A stretch of 64,000 nucleotides of DNA from Temnothorax longispinosus (lineage: Eukaryota > Arthropoda > Insecta > Hymenoptera > Formicidae). The notes under the pieces were generated by a model. That model saw only the letters and a program-made list of their open reading frames with translations, made no database searches and was not told the origin of the DNA. Below, in pieces: positions 37,421 through 51,639 of this stretch (positions are counted from its first letter, which is position 1; every line of letters starts with the position of its first letter). Made by a program: the position numbers and the translations under genes. The stretch is from positions 744,001-808,000 of the forward strand of contig NC_092366.1 in the NCBI RefSeq assembly GCF_030848805.1, in the 5' to 3' direction.

Positions 37421-37456
<36 letters not shown>
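37421..37456. repeat. (TA)18 microsatellite
   Basis: This is a perfect TA run. Confidence 0.96.
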
Positions 37457-37457
<1 letters not shown>

Positions 37458-39320
37458 TATAAGTTAGTCTGCAATCTCTTATAAATATATTTTATATTAT
37501 TACTTTATTTTAAAAATTATATAATAGCTCAAAGAGCATCAGCTTAAATGCCTGCTAATCCCTATCTTATGATATTTAGATATAATTAAGACGTAATAAT
37601 AAAAATTCAGCGCAAATGCCCGACGTCATTTTCTTCCCATCCGAAGGGTGATTCGCGGGATGAGGGATTGAAATTTAGGGGGCGGTGGCTGCAATTAAGC
37701 CGGAAGTGACTGAGCGCGCGGCGGGATGGCTGCCAATCCGTAATTCAGCCAGTTAATTTATTTTGCCATCTGGTAGCGCGGGGATCGAGAAATCGGCGGT
37801 CGATTGGCCCCTGAGAACAAAACCAGCCGTACTCCCCCCTCTGTAGTATTCGCAACGGATCTCGTCCCCTAACAACACGTGACTCTGTAACTTCATTACA
37901 TTGAATATAGGGTCCGTAATTTCTGGCCGGCACGTGACCACACTCTCTTTCAATCAATGAGGCGATCGATATGCAGATAATCCGGGATTAAAACGGACCT
38001 CGTTTCGCTAAATTTGTCAATGGCCAATCGGCAGGAAGATACCTGATCTGTGTCAATACGATATATACGCGCGTACGACATATTGACTTTCAATCGCTGC
38101 GGTGCACTTTTGACGGAAAATTTTAAAATGAATTGACCGACGGCGGTATATCGCATAAATTTCGCAGATTTCGACTTTGTGCGACGTACATAATTAGCCC
38201 CCCGTATCAAGGTACTGGATTTTAAACGAGTCGGGTGTATTCGACCGCTCTAGCCAGATACGAGATTAAGCATTGATATCATCGCGCTGCTAGACTATTC
38301 ATCGAGTTAATGTTACAACATACAACCGATGATATCTCGTTAAATATATATCTCTGTAGGGGGGCGTCGGTTGTAAAATCAAGTTCGCGTTCTGACGAAC
38401 TACTGGCGCTTTTGCAAATGCGCCAACCGATGGGAATTGCCCGCGATTAAACGACACTAGAACCCCGAACACCACTCCATTAATCATTAATCTCAATATC
38501 GACGAGCATCCCCGAACGCCTATTTTCTCGAAATTACCGTTGCTCGACGCGAACGTATCAAACCCCCACTCGTTGTACCGCCAAAAATCGTGCGTACAGA
38601 CCAGAAGTACCTTAATGTCCACAAAGCTCGAGTTGTATCGGCCTCAATTATGCCCGGTAATATTCGACCGCTTAATTAATTTCGCCGTTCCACTATGCAC
38701 CTAACATTCATTCTATCCGCTCTTCGGTCCCCTTGCCTGGCTGAAACCACCAGCAGTGAGACCTCCTCAAGCGTAGCTCGTGAATTCTTGACGCTATTTA
38801 AACGACTAATTAATAGATCCTCCAATTAGACAAGCATGTAATGAAAGAGTAATTTAATATGGTCGCGTTTGAATACTTTTACGAGGTGTTTAATAGAACT
38901 ATTGCACGCCTCGAATATCACACTGGGAGTTTAATCATATCATGCGCACGTAATTTTACATGCCTTTTGTTGTTTGTCAGGCGATTCTATATGCGCGTAA
39001 TTTAGCGCACAAAAGGCGAGAGATTCATTGGATCGGAGAGCATTGCCTAACGCGGTGTATGGACGGCAGAGTTTCGTGAGTTGTCGCATTTATTTCTCTC
39101 CCGATCGCAGATCGGCGCGTTCGTGCTTTAGGGTCCCTATAGGCAGCGCCGGGAAAAAAAATCGATCCCACCAGCAGCACCCGCACCAACGATGTCGAGA
39201 GAGCGGCATTGCTCATCCGACCTCGGTTCGCTTCGATAGCTCCTGATATTCTCGTGGGATCAGTCTCATCCCTGGGACCACCACCTTTCGGTGGATAGGC
39301 AGGCTGCGAGAAAGGCAAGA

Positions 39321-39323
<3 letters not shown>

Positions 39324-39359
<36 letters not shown>

Positions 39360-39745
39360 AGAAGAAGGAGAGAGAGGGAGAACAGGCGATAAGAAAGAAC
39401 TAGATACAAATAGACGGTGGAGGAAAAGAGATGGAGAAAGAGAGACAGAGAGGTCGGATAGGCAGATGCAGAAGAAGGGGGGAAAGGAGAGGGCGAACCC
39501 GTTTGACGTTTCGCGTTTCCCCGACATACTCCCGCGGGATGGTGGCGGCTTTCGTGCCTGGAATCCGCCACGGGATATCCGCACGAAATGGATATCGTGC
39601 ACGCTCCACAGGATAACCAGATAGAAAGAGGAAGGGAGCGAAAGAGGGAGATCGGCACGATGGGGAGAACGAGAGAAAGAGCGAGAGAGAAAGAGAGGAA
39701 GAGAGAGAAAGAGAGAAAGAGGGAAAGAGGGAGAGAGAAGTAAAA
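39324..39745. repeat. GA-rich low-complexity region
   Basis: A perfect (GA)n run at about 39324-39354 is followed by imperfect GAGAGAAA-type purine tracts up to about 39745, with a non-repetitive stretch at about 39480-39620 between. On the opposite strand this gives a spurious Ser/Leu/Phe-rich open frame of 244 codons. Confidence 0.9.
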
Positions 39746-42700
39746 TCGAGAGGTCGAAAGGTGGGAGAGGTGTATTGCACCGCGGGGGAACAAGTTTACG
39801 AAATGCAGAGGGACAAATTGTCTCCTGCCTGCAATTCGCGATATAACATTTCAGTGGGCAATGAAGAGGCCACGAAAGGAAGGTTCGCAAGGAAGGCACG
39901 TTGCACAAGGAAAATGCATTTGGCTCAACGTCGCTAAAAATTAACACGTTACTATCTGCATAAAATTATTAAAAGACTTAGTCAAAGTTTAGCAACTAAA
40001 ATTCCTCATAGCGAAGAAATTCAAGTTGTGTTAAAATTAGAGAATAAAATATTTTCTTTCCCCAGTTACTTTTGAATACCATAAAAATATCAATAGAAAG
40101 AAAATCAATAACAACTAATAGAAATTTAATCTTCTAGATTAAAATTATAAATCTTCTGTCTCTTAAAAGCAGGCATTATCCTAAAGATTTTGATGAACCT
40201 TTCTTCTTCCTTTCTCTGCATTTTAATTCTCTGAACCAGACGTTATAGTTTTACCTCTGATGAGGTAACGTGAATAACAGCACCACCAGGAAGACTCATT
40301 TATCTCGTATAATGCGAAAGGGAAAACTCGTACGATTTCTCGTTTGTATAGTATTAAATCCCAAATGGCCAACAGCCTTAAGCGCCGCGGATGTGATCGC
40401 ATTCCTTTAGAACTTGCGGCTTAATTGGTTCTCTAAGTGGAGTGTGTACATACGTCACGCGCGCGGTCAGGACAAACTATTCCGTCCGCGATTGTTTGCA
40501 ACGCGCGGCTACAGTTCGTAAGTTCACCAGACACGCGAATACAAAGTACACGCTGGTACATGGTTGTCAAACAATTTGCCTTTAATGCCCACAGCATCCC
40601 GGAGAAACATCGTCCGCCCGTATCGCTCGCCGGTGCAAGTGATATTTTATGTTTATTCCGCAAGTTCATTTTTTAATATGCTGCAGGAAATCTATGAGCG
40701 TCACTTCTCCACCGACTTTGACGGTCGACTTTAAGCGCAGTTTAATCTGCAAGGCGCGGCAGTTACTTTTCACAATGTTTCAGCGAAGTACGTGGAGCAC
40801 AAAATGCATGCATAAAAACCACTTCGGCATCTCGCTTTAATTCCGGTTTTAAAGGAGGATAGAGTAAAGTAGTCGTGGCGAAGGTTAATGATCAGACTGT
40901 GTGAAATCTTTTAATAAATCCCGCGACAATTAAAAGCCAGCGTACGCGGATTACGTCGAAGAAATCGAAAGCAAAACGCGCGCGAGTAGCGTTTTCCGCC
41001 GAGTGAGAAAATATTTTCGTTCGCGTCGACGGTATAAAATAAACGGTTGAAAATAATCAACTTGGCGTAAACGAAGCCGAATATTCTAACGATAATAGAA
41101 GCTCGCGCGTGCACGTGTAGCGCCATCCGCTAGAATAATATTTTTAGATCCTTGTTCATGGTTGCGCGGTTGATCGGGAGTGGTGATCTTGTCGTCGAGT
41201 GATGTTGCTCCCTCTCCCCCCTCTCCCACGGCATAAAACCACCATCTGTCACTGACCGAAGGGCTCACCCTCTTCTGCCGCCCCAACGCTGAAGGAACTT
41301 GTCGTTCCTACTTCTTCGTGCCATTTCTTTCGAACCCACCTCCCGATCGTTCCCGACAAATTTCGGCCGCCCTAATGCGCGCGGGACGATAGACCACCCT
41401 GGAAGACGCGGAATGACATCTTATGCACGTTCGCCCGAGGGTTAGAGTCCGGAGTAGGATCGGAGCGAAGAAAGCTCGAATACGAGCTCGCGGCAAAAAC
41501 ACAAATCTCACGCGCGCAGCTGGTTGTCCCAGAAGTAAATGGACCGGATCTCGCGCCCTCTTTCCTGAGCCTGAAGTCAATCAAACCCCCATTTGTGAAA
41601 ACGACAAGTAGATAACGGCGTTTGTAACTCAGAGCTGAGATACAAAAATACGCAATCCGTTTGCGTTACATTTACATCACGACCTTTCCACGATAAAAGG
41701 TCTGCCAAGATCTCTCCAAGAGGTCATGATTGTGACAAAGTAAATAGAATTATTTTAAATTATACCCTCGAAAGCTATTATGCGCGCCTGAACGAGTTAT
41801 TATTTTCCGTGATGCTATAGGTAGATGAAAGGAAACAATTGAAATATCGTTATTATTGTAAGGGCACTCCTTACAATGTTAACAATAATCCGTGAAAAAA
41901 TTTTCTATTTGTTTTCCGTATAAGAAAACGATAACACAATAATACGGTCGTGATCGGGCTTTAAGTGTTAAGGGTGACGTCGGAGGGCTTCGAGGGTAAA
42001 TACGGACCATTTTCAGTCTCCCGAAAATTTATCCCCTGCGGACACGTATATGGGGCTACCCGTCCGTATCCACTCCGTAATGCGGGGCAAATCTTCCGGC
42101 AGGCAAGAGCAAGTCACCGCCGCCACGACGAAGAATGGAAGGAAAATAACGCACGTACTGGGGATGAACACACCCTATCTTCGATGATTACTCGAACGAT
42201 CGATAAATTCGACCAGTCGGGCTTGATCGATAATAATGACGCCCCGGATATTTCTTAGGTGCACTTATATTCGTTTCGATCGACGTATAACGTGAAATTT
42301 ATGACACACCGCTACTATTAGCAACGCCCGCGCCACCGCCGTCGAGCCATCAATAATAATCAAGAACTGACTGACCACGGACGCCAATTAAATAACGTAT
42401 CTGCCCAATTTATCATGCGCGCTAACTGCGCCCGTAAATGCGCCGTTAGACGCTTTGAGAACCGCCTTCTTTTTATCGAAATTCATCTTCATGTCGGCCC
42501 GCGTAGGCGCGGGGACATTAACAGCGCGGTACCGCGCGGTCCACGTTGATATAATGCGATATTAATTTCGCGAATCATCTATCTGCGTAGAAAATTGCGC
42601 CAAATAGCTCATTAAATTTTTCCAGGAATCCTAAATGCAAAATTCGATTCGAAGTTCGTTAAACAATTTATAATAAACAGATAAATCGCGATCTTCGATT

Positions 42701-44552
42701 ATTCACGAGGGTTAAATATATATTTCGTTTTAATATATACTGCAGGCCTCTCTGATTTATTCGCGCGCGCGCGCGTTCGCATAGAAATCACCACTTCTCC
42801 CAATCAATAATAATATCCATTTGAAAAAAGAACGTCAGAGTTGAAAGGATTAACTACAAGGCGCACGAAGTAGCGGCGAAAAAATATCGCGGCATCGCGA
42901 CGTGACAAAATGGTGATCATATGTCGGCGTAACAGCGGGTGAAAGCGTTTAGAATTGCATATAAGTACGACGTCGGGCGTGTTCTTCGCGTTTCTGCGGG
43001 CGAAAAAATCGAAAGTGCGAGGGGGGGGGGAGGCGACAATCTGACGCGGTAAGCACGATATAACAATCACTGAAATTCCTTTTCGCCGGGCGCGGGAAGG
43101 AAAATTGCCGGAGCCGAATCCTTTCGACCTAGTTCGCCGCGGCGGCGGCGGCGATGCGGGCGTAAAAAGTGCGCTGGTAAAGGGTTAATAATGCAGCAAC
43201 CCCGCTGAACTGGAAACTCGGCTCTCGACTTGCGACGCAACGTAATCGCGTTTCTCCGCGAGAACGCGGCCGGTAGCGGTAGTTCGGTAGAAGAGAGAGC
43301 AAAGGAGAATAAAGGAATACGCGCGCGGCACGCCGAGAGATGCATGCATACGTACAACGAGTCGAGCTGGCATTATGAAAAATTGAGAGAAAGCAAACAT
43401 CCCGGCAGCTTTTGGACTTAGGCGCGGAGGACAAGAGGGCTGTAAACAGAGCGTGAGCAAAAGGGTGGCACGAAAAGGAGAGCCGGTGGTTGATCTATGT
43501 AGATCTTTATTTCGCGTCGGCCAATGCAAACGATATTTCACGGTTACATGCAGCGTAGAAAAATACAGAGGTACCTCCGCGAAGGTAAAATACTTTTTCG
43601 AGGCCTTTGAATATGGGGTCCTCGAAAAAGGCAAGCTCGCTCGCTCGACGTACGCCTTTCTGTAATATCTAATGAGTAAAAATACCGTATCCTCGTGCCA
43701 GCCTTAATTTACTTTAAATGGGGAATTTTTCGAGACCGTTGAAATATCGAGCGATCTAAAATATAGAATATTATGAAATATAATGTAATATGATATTATT
43801 AATGTAATACAAATGCGTTTGTGCAGTATTTACATTGAAAGGTAGTTATATGAAATTAGCGACGCATTTATCCAGTAAATTTCAGTAATTCTGCTTAGTA
43901 TAATGTATTCTGCAATAAATCCCTTGACTGATGCTATTATGCAACAACAAAGTTGATATTGCGGCTCGGTTAATTTTAATTTAAACCAAATGTTTCAATC
44001 TGCAATGTTTGAGTTGTGCGCCTCTGGTGTATAGTTTATCCCAACACACACACACACACTTACGCGCGCGTAGACCGTAAAATGTTACTTCGTTCTGCCC
44101 CTCCCCGGGGCAGAACCTGATGACAAACGTCGTCACGTATGAGTAAATACGGTATACGCACTATAAATCGTGCGCGCGGTGATCCTCTTTTATCTCTCCT
44201 CCGCGAAAATATTATCATTCTACGGAGCTCTCTCTCCTCTCGGAAGAGAAAGGTCTTATTTGACTTCCCGCGTGCAATAATCCTACGCGATAGCTCTAGG
44301 CCAGCTTTGAGATAACCTGTAGCCACGTATGTACGCATACTCCCCAACTATGTGCGCGAGTTTATATAATACGCGCACAGCAGCCCGTATTCCTGTATTA
44401 GCATAGCGTGTGCACATACACACGCACACACACATATATATGTATACACATATTACGTACTCGTATATACGGACGCACACAATAAGGCTATAACCCGTTC
44501 GCGCAATATTTCACGTCAGATTATGTAGCCCCTTTGCAGAGTGCCCGATAGC

Positions 44553-44566
44553 TATCGATATCGATA
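44553..44566. promoter_or_regulatory. Overlapping TATCGATA palindromes (DRE-like)
   Basis: TATCGATATCGATA holds two overlapping copies of TATCGATA, the Drosophila DREF core. It also contains CGATA, the BEAF-32 core. A CATCGATATCGATATC stretch near 45371 is similar. A role in this insect is inference from motif identity. Confidence 0.25.
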
Positions 44567-47054
44567 GATACGGCCAGGTGTATATAGATTCTGGGACGGG
44601 ACACGGTGGAAATAGAAACTGCAGCTGGACGAACAGCGCGTCCACCTCGTCCTTACGAGTATCTCGGATTTGACAGGCTCTGTCCGCCAGCTAAGAAAAT
44701 GAATTCTCGCCCAGATGAATAAAAGATTCCCGGTCGAGATGTGACTTCTTACTAAAGAGCGGTCATTGGAATAATTGGGTAATTGGGGACATTGTAGAAA
44801 TAGATGGGCGGTCGATAATCGAGTAATCGCGGGAAATGCTAAAAATTTCCGAGAGTACTTTGCCCCCAATTTTTTATTACACGCGCGACACTGATTATGA
44901 GACGAAATAAACGAAGTCGCGCGACTAAAGAGCGTGCATATACAAAAGATTACAGGATTTCCGACGCGCGGTGACGCAGCGGCTCGGCAAAAATATCCCA
45001 CTTGCCGGGAAAATTTTTAAATCCACCACCACGCGTCGTGCTTTATCGTACCGAGCTCGCAATTAGGACGCGTACGTGTATTTATCTTACGTACGTCAAC
45101 CCGCCACCGGCGCTTTTGACCCCTCGAAAAAAGGGGGAATGAAATATCAGTCACCGAGATTTTCGCTCTTTAAAGCGAAGAATCGCGTACAGCGTGCCGG
45201 AGAAACGCAATTTTTCATGTCGGATTACGCTGAGAAGAAAGGAAGAGGGAGGCAACATAGAGGGTAAAAGTGGAAAAAAGAAGAGAGAGAGAGAGAAAGA
45301 GAAAGAGAGAGAGGGGGGAGGAAGAATGGCGAGAAAGACATTTTACGAGAACGGGTGGGTCACACGCTACCATCGATATCGATATCTCGCTGTTTTAGCC
45401 TCGGTTATCGAATGATCCGGTCCGAAGAATATCAACTGAAAATGTGAAAGAATCGCGGTTTATAATTCGGCGACATTTCGCGTCGGCGTTTCATCGTCTG
45501 ATCGGCCGACCGGTCAGTTTCGCGGCATAAATGAAAAACCGGAAAAAAAGTTAAAAAAAAAAAAATAGCGAGGGGATCTCGAGGGTAGCGATAAATTTCT
45601 GAATCGCCGATATCGAATTATCGAACAATTTACGCTGTTACGGAAGTGAAATAAAAAGTAAGGGCTTCGGAAAACAATGCTGGCGTTCATCAAAAGGCGT
45701 CAAAGGGCGATATTACGATGCATACCCCAGTTACAACGGCGATGCGAAGAACTCGCGCTCCTTTCAGCCTTTTTCCTACTTTACGGGTACCTATCTTCGC
45801 TATAGGAGTAGATTATCACATTTGACGGACACGGGAAAACTCCTAGGATACTTTGAATCTTGAATCTTCGAGTATTCGGATGAAAGGGCACTCTCTTGAA
45901 TTCGTAAATCGCGAAATGTCCGAATTTTTGCAGCTCTCCTTCTCCGTGTAAATATTTAGGTAAATAGGTATAGGTATCTACAAAATATTCTCATTTTCTG
46001 ATAATCGCCGGATATGCCGTCGATGTTTCACATTTGAACGGTGGAATGTAACCGAAAACAGGATTTACAGAGACGCGTCCGGAGGAAAAGAGTGCGCGCG
46101 CGGTTAAACTTCCGGCGACAGCATAAACTTCCCCAGCACCGCAAGAAGGCAAACAATATTTTCCGCGCATGGGGTTTGTGTGGCAAAAGGACGACGACGC
46201 GGAGAAACAGCTGCCGCGCCTCGTCGTCCTTCCGAAGACAGTTCGACGAGTTCGTCCTTGCGCGTCCCGGCGGTGTACGTCTCCGCCCTTCCTCCCCCCC
46301 ACCCTCCCACGTCGTCGTTTCCGCGCGCGGTAAATCGAAGCGAGAGGGTTGTTGATTCGATTAGAACTTAGTTCCTTCTTGCACACGGGGGACCCCCGGT
46401 GGCGACGGCGTGTAGCGGTGGCCTCGAGTTTCCCTATTCTGATCCAGCCGAAATGCGCCCTGGGAATTCGCGTCGACGAATCCGCGCGCGGCCACGCCGC
46501 GGCGAGAGAAAAGCATGAAAACACGCTGCCGCGGGAGTCGGTCGGCGGATCATGGGCGGCCGAGAGCTTTTGTTTCCACGCTCACTTCACGTAAAACAGG
46601 ACGAGGTTGAAAAGGGGCTTTCGTCGCTTCTCGTCTCGAAATTGTATGTATTTCGCAGTGATTCCGGAAATGGCAGAAACCGAGAACAGCGCGAATGCCG
46701 GAAAAGCGGCGATTCGGGGATTCAAGGAACCGTGCAACTGGGACATCCGAGAATGCGAGGAAGCTACCTCTTTCCGCATTTCTCGTGGCTGCCGACTGAC
46801 TATTCGAGAATTTGAAAAGGCGCTACGAGTTAAATATTCGAAGATCCCAAAAACTCCGTCCGAAAGTACAAAAATCCATCGATCGGATATTCTAGAATAT
46901 GGAAATTAGAGAAGCTAACAAAAATTCCAAAAATATATATATTGAAACATATAAATAAAAAATGTAATACACAAAAGTAACATACAAAATAAATTGAGAG
47001 TAAATATTTCAAATATTTTATTCGTAATATGAAAAATTGAAAAATAAAAGGCAC

Positions 47055-47074
47055 GAGAGAGAGAGAGAGAGAGA
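47055..47074. repeat. (GA)10 microsatellite
   Basis: This is a short perfect GA run. Confidence 0.93.
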
Positions 47075-48126
47075 AATCCTATGTCTTATGTAGTCGAAAT
47101 ATTTCATACATAACTCGATACATGCAACCGAGTTGAACACAGCGCCCAATTATCAGGGCGCTATTATTGGGCCATCGATTTTGCCGAAGAGGCGAAACGT
47201 AGGTAGTTGTCGATTTCGACAACCAACTTCTGGATCGAGATCGAATAGATCGGATCGAAATCAAGGACAGACGGCGGCGGCGCACGTACCTGTCTGGAAA
47301 ACGATTTATGCAGTAAGTGCTGATCCGTAACAGCTACAGAGACGTAAGCTTATTCTGGAACACATTTCCCATTTGCATACGAAATGTATCCTCGGTTAAG
47401 CTGTTTGAGCTGCATCTAACGGAATCACAATGACCCGAGGACATCTCGAGAAACAACGAGGAGTACTATATTCGAGGTACAAGCGCACGGCGCTCCGGGT
47501 TTGTCAAAATGTTAATTATATCCCACGTTATCATAGGTAGACTTTCGTCTTCTCTACGTAGACAGACGATGGGTGGGTGCGTTTTGCCTCGCAACAAACC
47601 GGCTATTTCGCTCGCGGTTTCCTCTCAAAGAATGATTTGACCGCCGAGCCCATTTCAGCTCTCTTTAATGTCGCACTTTTAAGCATCTCGATGTAAAACG
47701 AAAGATACGCGTAACGAAAAACTTTTATATTGAATTTCTATATCACGGATACTTTTATAGCACTTGCGCTGAATATATTATAAAGGAACAGTTATATAAA
47801 ATTGAAACGCATTAGTTCTAATAAAAGCATACTATTTTTATACTTCTTTTTCCATTTTTTTCATAAAATAAGTAAGTATTTTTTCCAACATTTCATTTGA
47901 GAAGAGGAGAAAGGAAATGATAAAATTTTATATAACGGATATTAATATGATATCAGAAATATATAATGTATTTTTTTTAACGTAGGCATGAAAATATAGC
48001 TTTTATTTCTCATCGTTAGCTAAAAAAAACCTATATGAGTGCAATTATAAAGCAACGGCTGGAAATTCCATTCAATTTTATTCCGGGAAAATGACAAGGA
48101 TTTCTCTCGAAATCCTTAATTTCTTA

Positions 48127-48202
48127 CGTGCGTTTCGAGCACGCTGAATCGAATCAAAATCGCACGTGCGTTTCGAGCACGTACGATCGAATCAAAGTCG
48201 TG
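48127..48202. repeat. Two-copy tandem repeat, 38-bp unit
   Basis: Units starting at 48127 and 48165 both begin CGTGCGTTTCGAGCACG and continue with ATCGAATCAAA-TCG. Each unit contains the inverted pair CGTGC / GCACG. Confidence 0.85.
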
Positions 48203-48435
48203 CCATCGCGCGCTTGAAATCCGGGAGCGCAAAGAGGCAGCTTCGGTGAGCTCTCTCGAAGCTTTCCCTAGGAAAACGATTCCCCGGGGCGTTGTTCTCC
48301 AGGACTTCCCATCATCGTCCTTCGCAGCGAAACCGTCCCCGGCATATCCGCCGCCTGACTCCCCTTACCTACTACCTACCACCGATCTCGCCGCATCCCC
48401 TAAAGCTGTCCCTTTTCCATTCTGGCTACCCTCAT

Positions 48436-48485
48436 AGACGTCGTCGTTCTCATCATCGTCATCGTCGCCGTCGCCGTCGTCCCCG
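48436..48485. repeat. (CGT)n-like trinucleotide tract
   Basis: This is an imperfect run of CGT, CAT and CGC triplets (GTCGTCGTTCTCATCATCG and following). Confidence 0.85.
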
Positions 48486-50817
48486 ACATTACTATTTACA
48501 TACGAGCGCGTTACGTTTTTACGCCGGCTTCACGCCGTTCTCGAGATCATCTTGCTATCTTTTCTCGGCTTCTTGAAAAAGAAAAACAACCCCATGGGAT
48601 ACACCATATGCTTCTCTGAGGCCTAGCGCCGCGATAAAGATGTTACGTGCCATCAGATAAAAGGAAAAAAGGCATTTTTTGCAATAAAGCACGTAAATAA
48701 TTCAATATAGGCTATCAAGATAGGCTACTATACTCGTGGTTTTTCTACATTCGCGAGAGACATTCGAATAGCGAATATACGGATTACCGCGGATGCAATG
48801 GATATATTTCTATTCATGTCACGTTTAATAAAATAATAGAGATATTGAAGATATTTCTCTAATTAAGACACTTGTTTCCGTAAATATAAGGTAAAAAAAT
48901 AAGCGATAGTAGTAAGATCGTGTGTGTTGACCGTGCGCCAAGTGTATTAATATTTCTCCGTGGAGAAATTAATTGTCGAGATTCTGCCGCGTTTACCATG
49001 CAAATGCTCGCATCGCTCATCCCCCGAGCGCCACGTAGCCGTTATCGCTATTATGATCCTTCCTATCGCTATCCCGCCACGGTTACCTTTCCATTACCGC
49101 GCCGGATGGCCGGAAGAAGCCATTTTTCGAGTGAGAATTACCGCGGCGCGTTCATATAATTCACTTAGCAAAACTGCTGAATCGAGAATATGCGGCGGTC
49201 CGACGCGACGAGAGATCCGCGGACGGACGAAAAAAATGGCGATATCGCGTGAAATTTCACCGGTCGCGTGCGCGCGTGAGTGAATGCGCGCGTAAGAGAG
49301 CTAGCTCTGTCGCTCTGTCGCCGACTGACATTTTCGGTCGCAAACGGAACAACGATCTCGACGCCGATTGGCAGACGATACACGCGCATATGTACGTACA
49401 GGAGAAAAAAACAATCGGAACGCGACGCGACGAGGACGCGTTGACTCCCGATAGTAGGTAACATAACAGCGAGGGGACAGACACAGTAACGGCGGAACAA
49501 TAGCACGGTGCAACAATGGTGTGCGCGCGTGAAGCATGATCGCGTGACCGCGTGCGTACATGCGTGCGTGTTCAGCAGGTAGTCAGAAAAAAAAGACAGG
49601 CAGCTATACATTTCCATTTACAATATTTATTATTCATACGCCGCAGTCTCTCTTTCCGTCCGAATCCCCATCTAGTCCTCCCCCTTTTCGCCACCCTCCT
49701 CCTTGGTTAATCGTCTGCCCGTTGTCTTATTTATAACGCACGCGAGGTGCATCAAGGTTCACGTGGGATCATATCCGCTATCTTGAGTCGCGCGTGATAT
49801 CTGCCTGCCTAAAATAATGATTTGCTGATGGGCCCCGCCGCTATTAAGCGGATTACGAGGGGGATGCACGCACGCATATTCGGCGATAGCGATCGTGCGA
49901 CTTATAGCGAGCCCGCCGTGTAATTTTCCAGGAACGAGGGAAGTTTGGTTCTATATAAAATGAACAGAAAAAAAGACCGCGGTGAAAACACTATAGAAAA
50001 CATGACGCCGAAGTTGCCTCCGGAAGGAAAAAAAACGCGATGGTATAAACTATGTCTGGTGAAAATAAAAAAATGTAAAAATAAATGATACAAAATGTAC
50101 GCGAACGTATAGGAAGATGTAAAACGTGACGACTGTTTTTGCGTTAAAATCCATCCACGTCGATGGCTCGTTTTGTGTGTCATCAGCTTTAACAAGCCGC
50201 GATAGTGTCACCAGTAAAGCTAGCCGTGTTGCGTAAACAAAAAGCCAATTTTCCCGGGCGATAAATGCCACATAGAAGGTCTGTTAATTTTTCGCGCGCC
50301 TCGCAGCATCGAATTTTGTCAATACGGGGACAAACTGGATGGGGCGTTAACTTGCTCGACAACGGCCATTTAATTCGTTGACATGAGAAATTGGAGAAGT
50401 ATTTGCGTACCTGTTAATACACACATGCACGCACGCACGCACGCACACGTGTGCCAAGAATAAGTTAAACTCACGAAAACCATCGAAAATAATTAAAGCG
50501 AGGCCTTCGTGCTATCCGCAACGGTGCAATTTGACCAAATTGTAAATTACCTCGAGGAAAAGGCGCGCGAGAGGTTGCAGCTTTTCGTAATGTAATGTTC
50601 CACCCGCTTTCTTTGCTGTAAGAATAGTTTCTCTATGTGCGGCCGCCATGCAACAGCGGTAGCCATCACCGTGCAATAATAATAATCGTAAATAACGGCT
50701 ATAAAGGATCGTCCTGGGTAATGGACGGCGGTAACTTCGTCGAAAGTGTATTTGGATGGGAAACGAGTGAGGCCTGTCAGACGGGGAAAGCTCGAATAAA
50801 CAAGGGCGAAGTAAGAG

Positions 50818-50821
<4 letters not shown>

Positions 50822-50851
<30 letters not shown>
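50822..50851. repeat. (AG)15 microsatellite
   Basis: This is a perfect AG run. Confidence 0.96.
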
Positions 50852-50855
<4 letters not shown>

Positions 50856-51639
50856 CGAGCGGGAAGGTACCCTATTATACAGATAGAAAAACAGAGATAC
50901 GTGAAATTAAAGAAACGACAAGGTCGATAAGCGTGATTACCCGACAATTATACCGCGAATGAAGCGGAAATCCATAAATTCACCGATCATTTCCGATGAT
51001 CGGGGAATCGTTAATCGCGGACGAGATTACGGGCGTCGTAAATTAGGTAATGAGTAATTGCATCCTCTGTATCACCAAAGTTAATCGTCAAATACTGAAC
51101 GACCCGTCCGGCCAATGGAATTTAATGCATAGTGACGCTTTCGCGGAAAGCGCCCGTGTGTGCAAAGCGGGGGCGCGCGTTCAATTAAGCGGCACATAGT
51201 GCACGCGATATTGGAAAATATAATAGGGCCCTAACCCAATCCCTCATATAATATGCATGTGATAAAATTTAAACGTCGAGCGGTCTGCGCGTGACACCGA
51301 ATAAAATGTAACGGGTAAATAATAAATGGTAATGCCCGCGCACGGTAATGCATCGCGACCATAATATGTTACGCGACAATAATATATTAATCGCATATAT
51401 TATTAATGCAATAACATTTGTAGTTTCTCGTAGTTCGTCAAACTCGCCTCATCTACAACACCGCCGCATTATTCCCTAACGTGACATTAATTCGGCGCTA
51501 TTATTTCGTATTTGCCAATTCGGACGCGCGCCGAATGAAACGTACGGCGAAATCATATGCGATAAATCTGTTACGGATATACATATAAAATTAATGACGG
51601 CGGCGAAACTCAACAGGAAATTTATATCTTCAAGATTAA

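Larger units (their letters stand above)
29642..51639. other. Long gene desert, no recognisable gene
   Basis: This stretch is AT-rich DNA with GC-rich islands and many simple repeats, some listed separately. GC-rich blocks near 32.9-33.2, 34.6-35.2, 39.0-39.9, 43.1-43.6, 46.0-46.9 and 49.0-49.6 kb create overlapping frames on both strands (for example 39213-39947 -, 45991-46524 -, 33819-34346 +). These are Ser/Leu, Arg or His rich and show no domain. Short hairpins occur at 36038-36074 (AAGCCTA / TAGGCTT), 36076-36127 (TTTGTTGCC / GGCAACAAA) and 41850-41888. Homeodomain-like TAATTA sites are frequent near 38.6-39.0 kb and 51.0-51.5 kb. No tRNA or rRNA was seen. Confidence 0.5.

Noticed and set aside
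39213..39947. 244-codon open frame on the - strand
   Set aside because: It is a translation of GA/TC low-complexity DNA (Ser/Leu/Phe runs). The other two - strand frames are also open over the same tract, and there is no domain.
45991..46524. 177-codon open frame on the - strand
   Set aside because: It is Arg/Gly-rich in a CpG-rich patch, with competing + strand frames, no domain and no supporting splice pattern.
47133..47330. Possible exon near 47.1-47.3 kb with splice-like sites on both strands
   Set aside because: The peptide is not recognisable, the site on the + strand (ATGCAGTAAGT) gives no consistent exon pair, and the - strand alternative has no open frame of interest.
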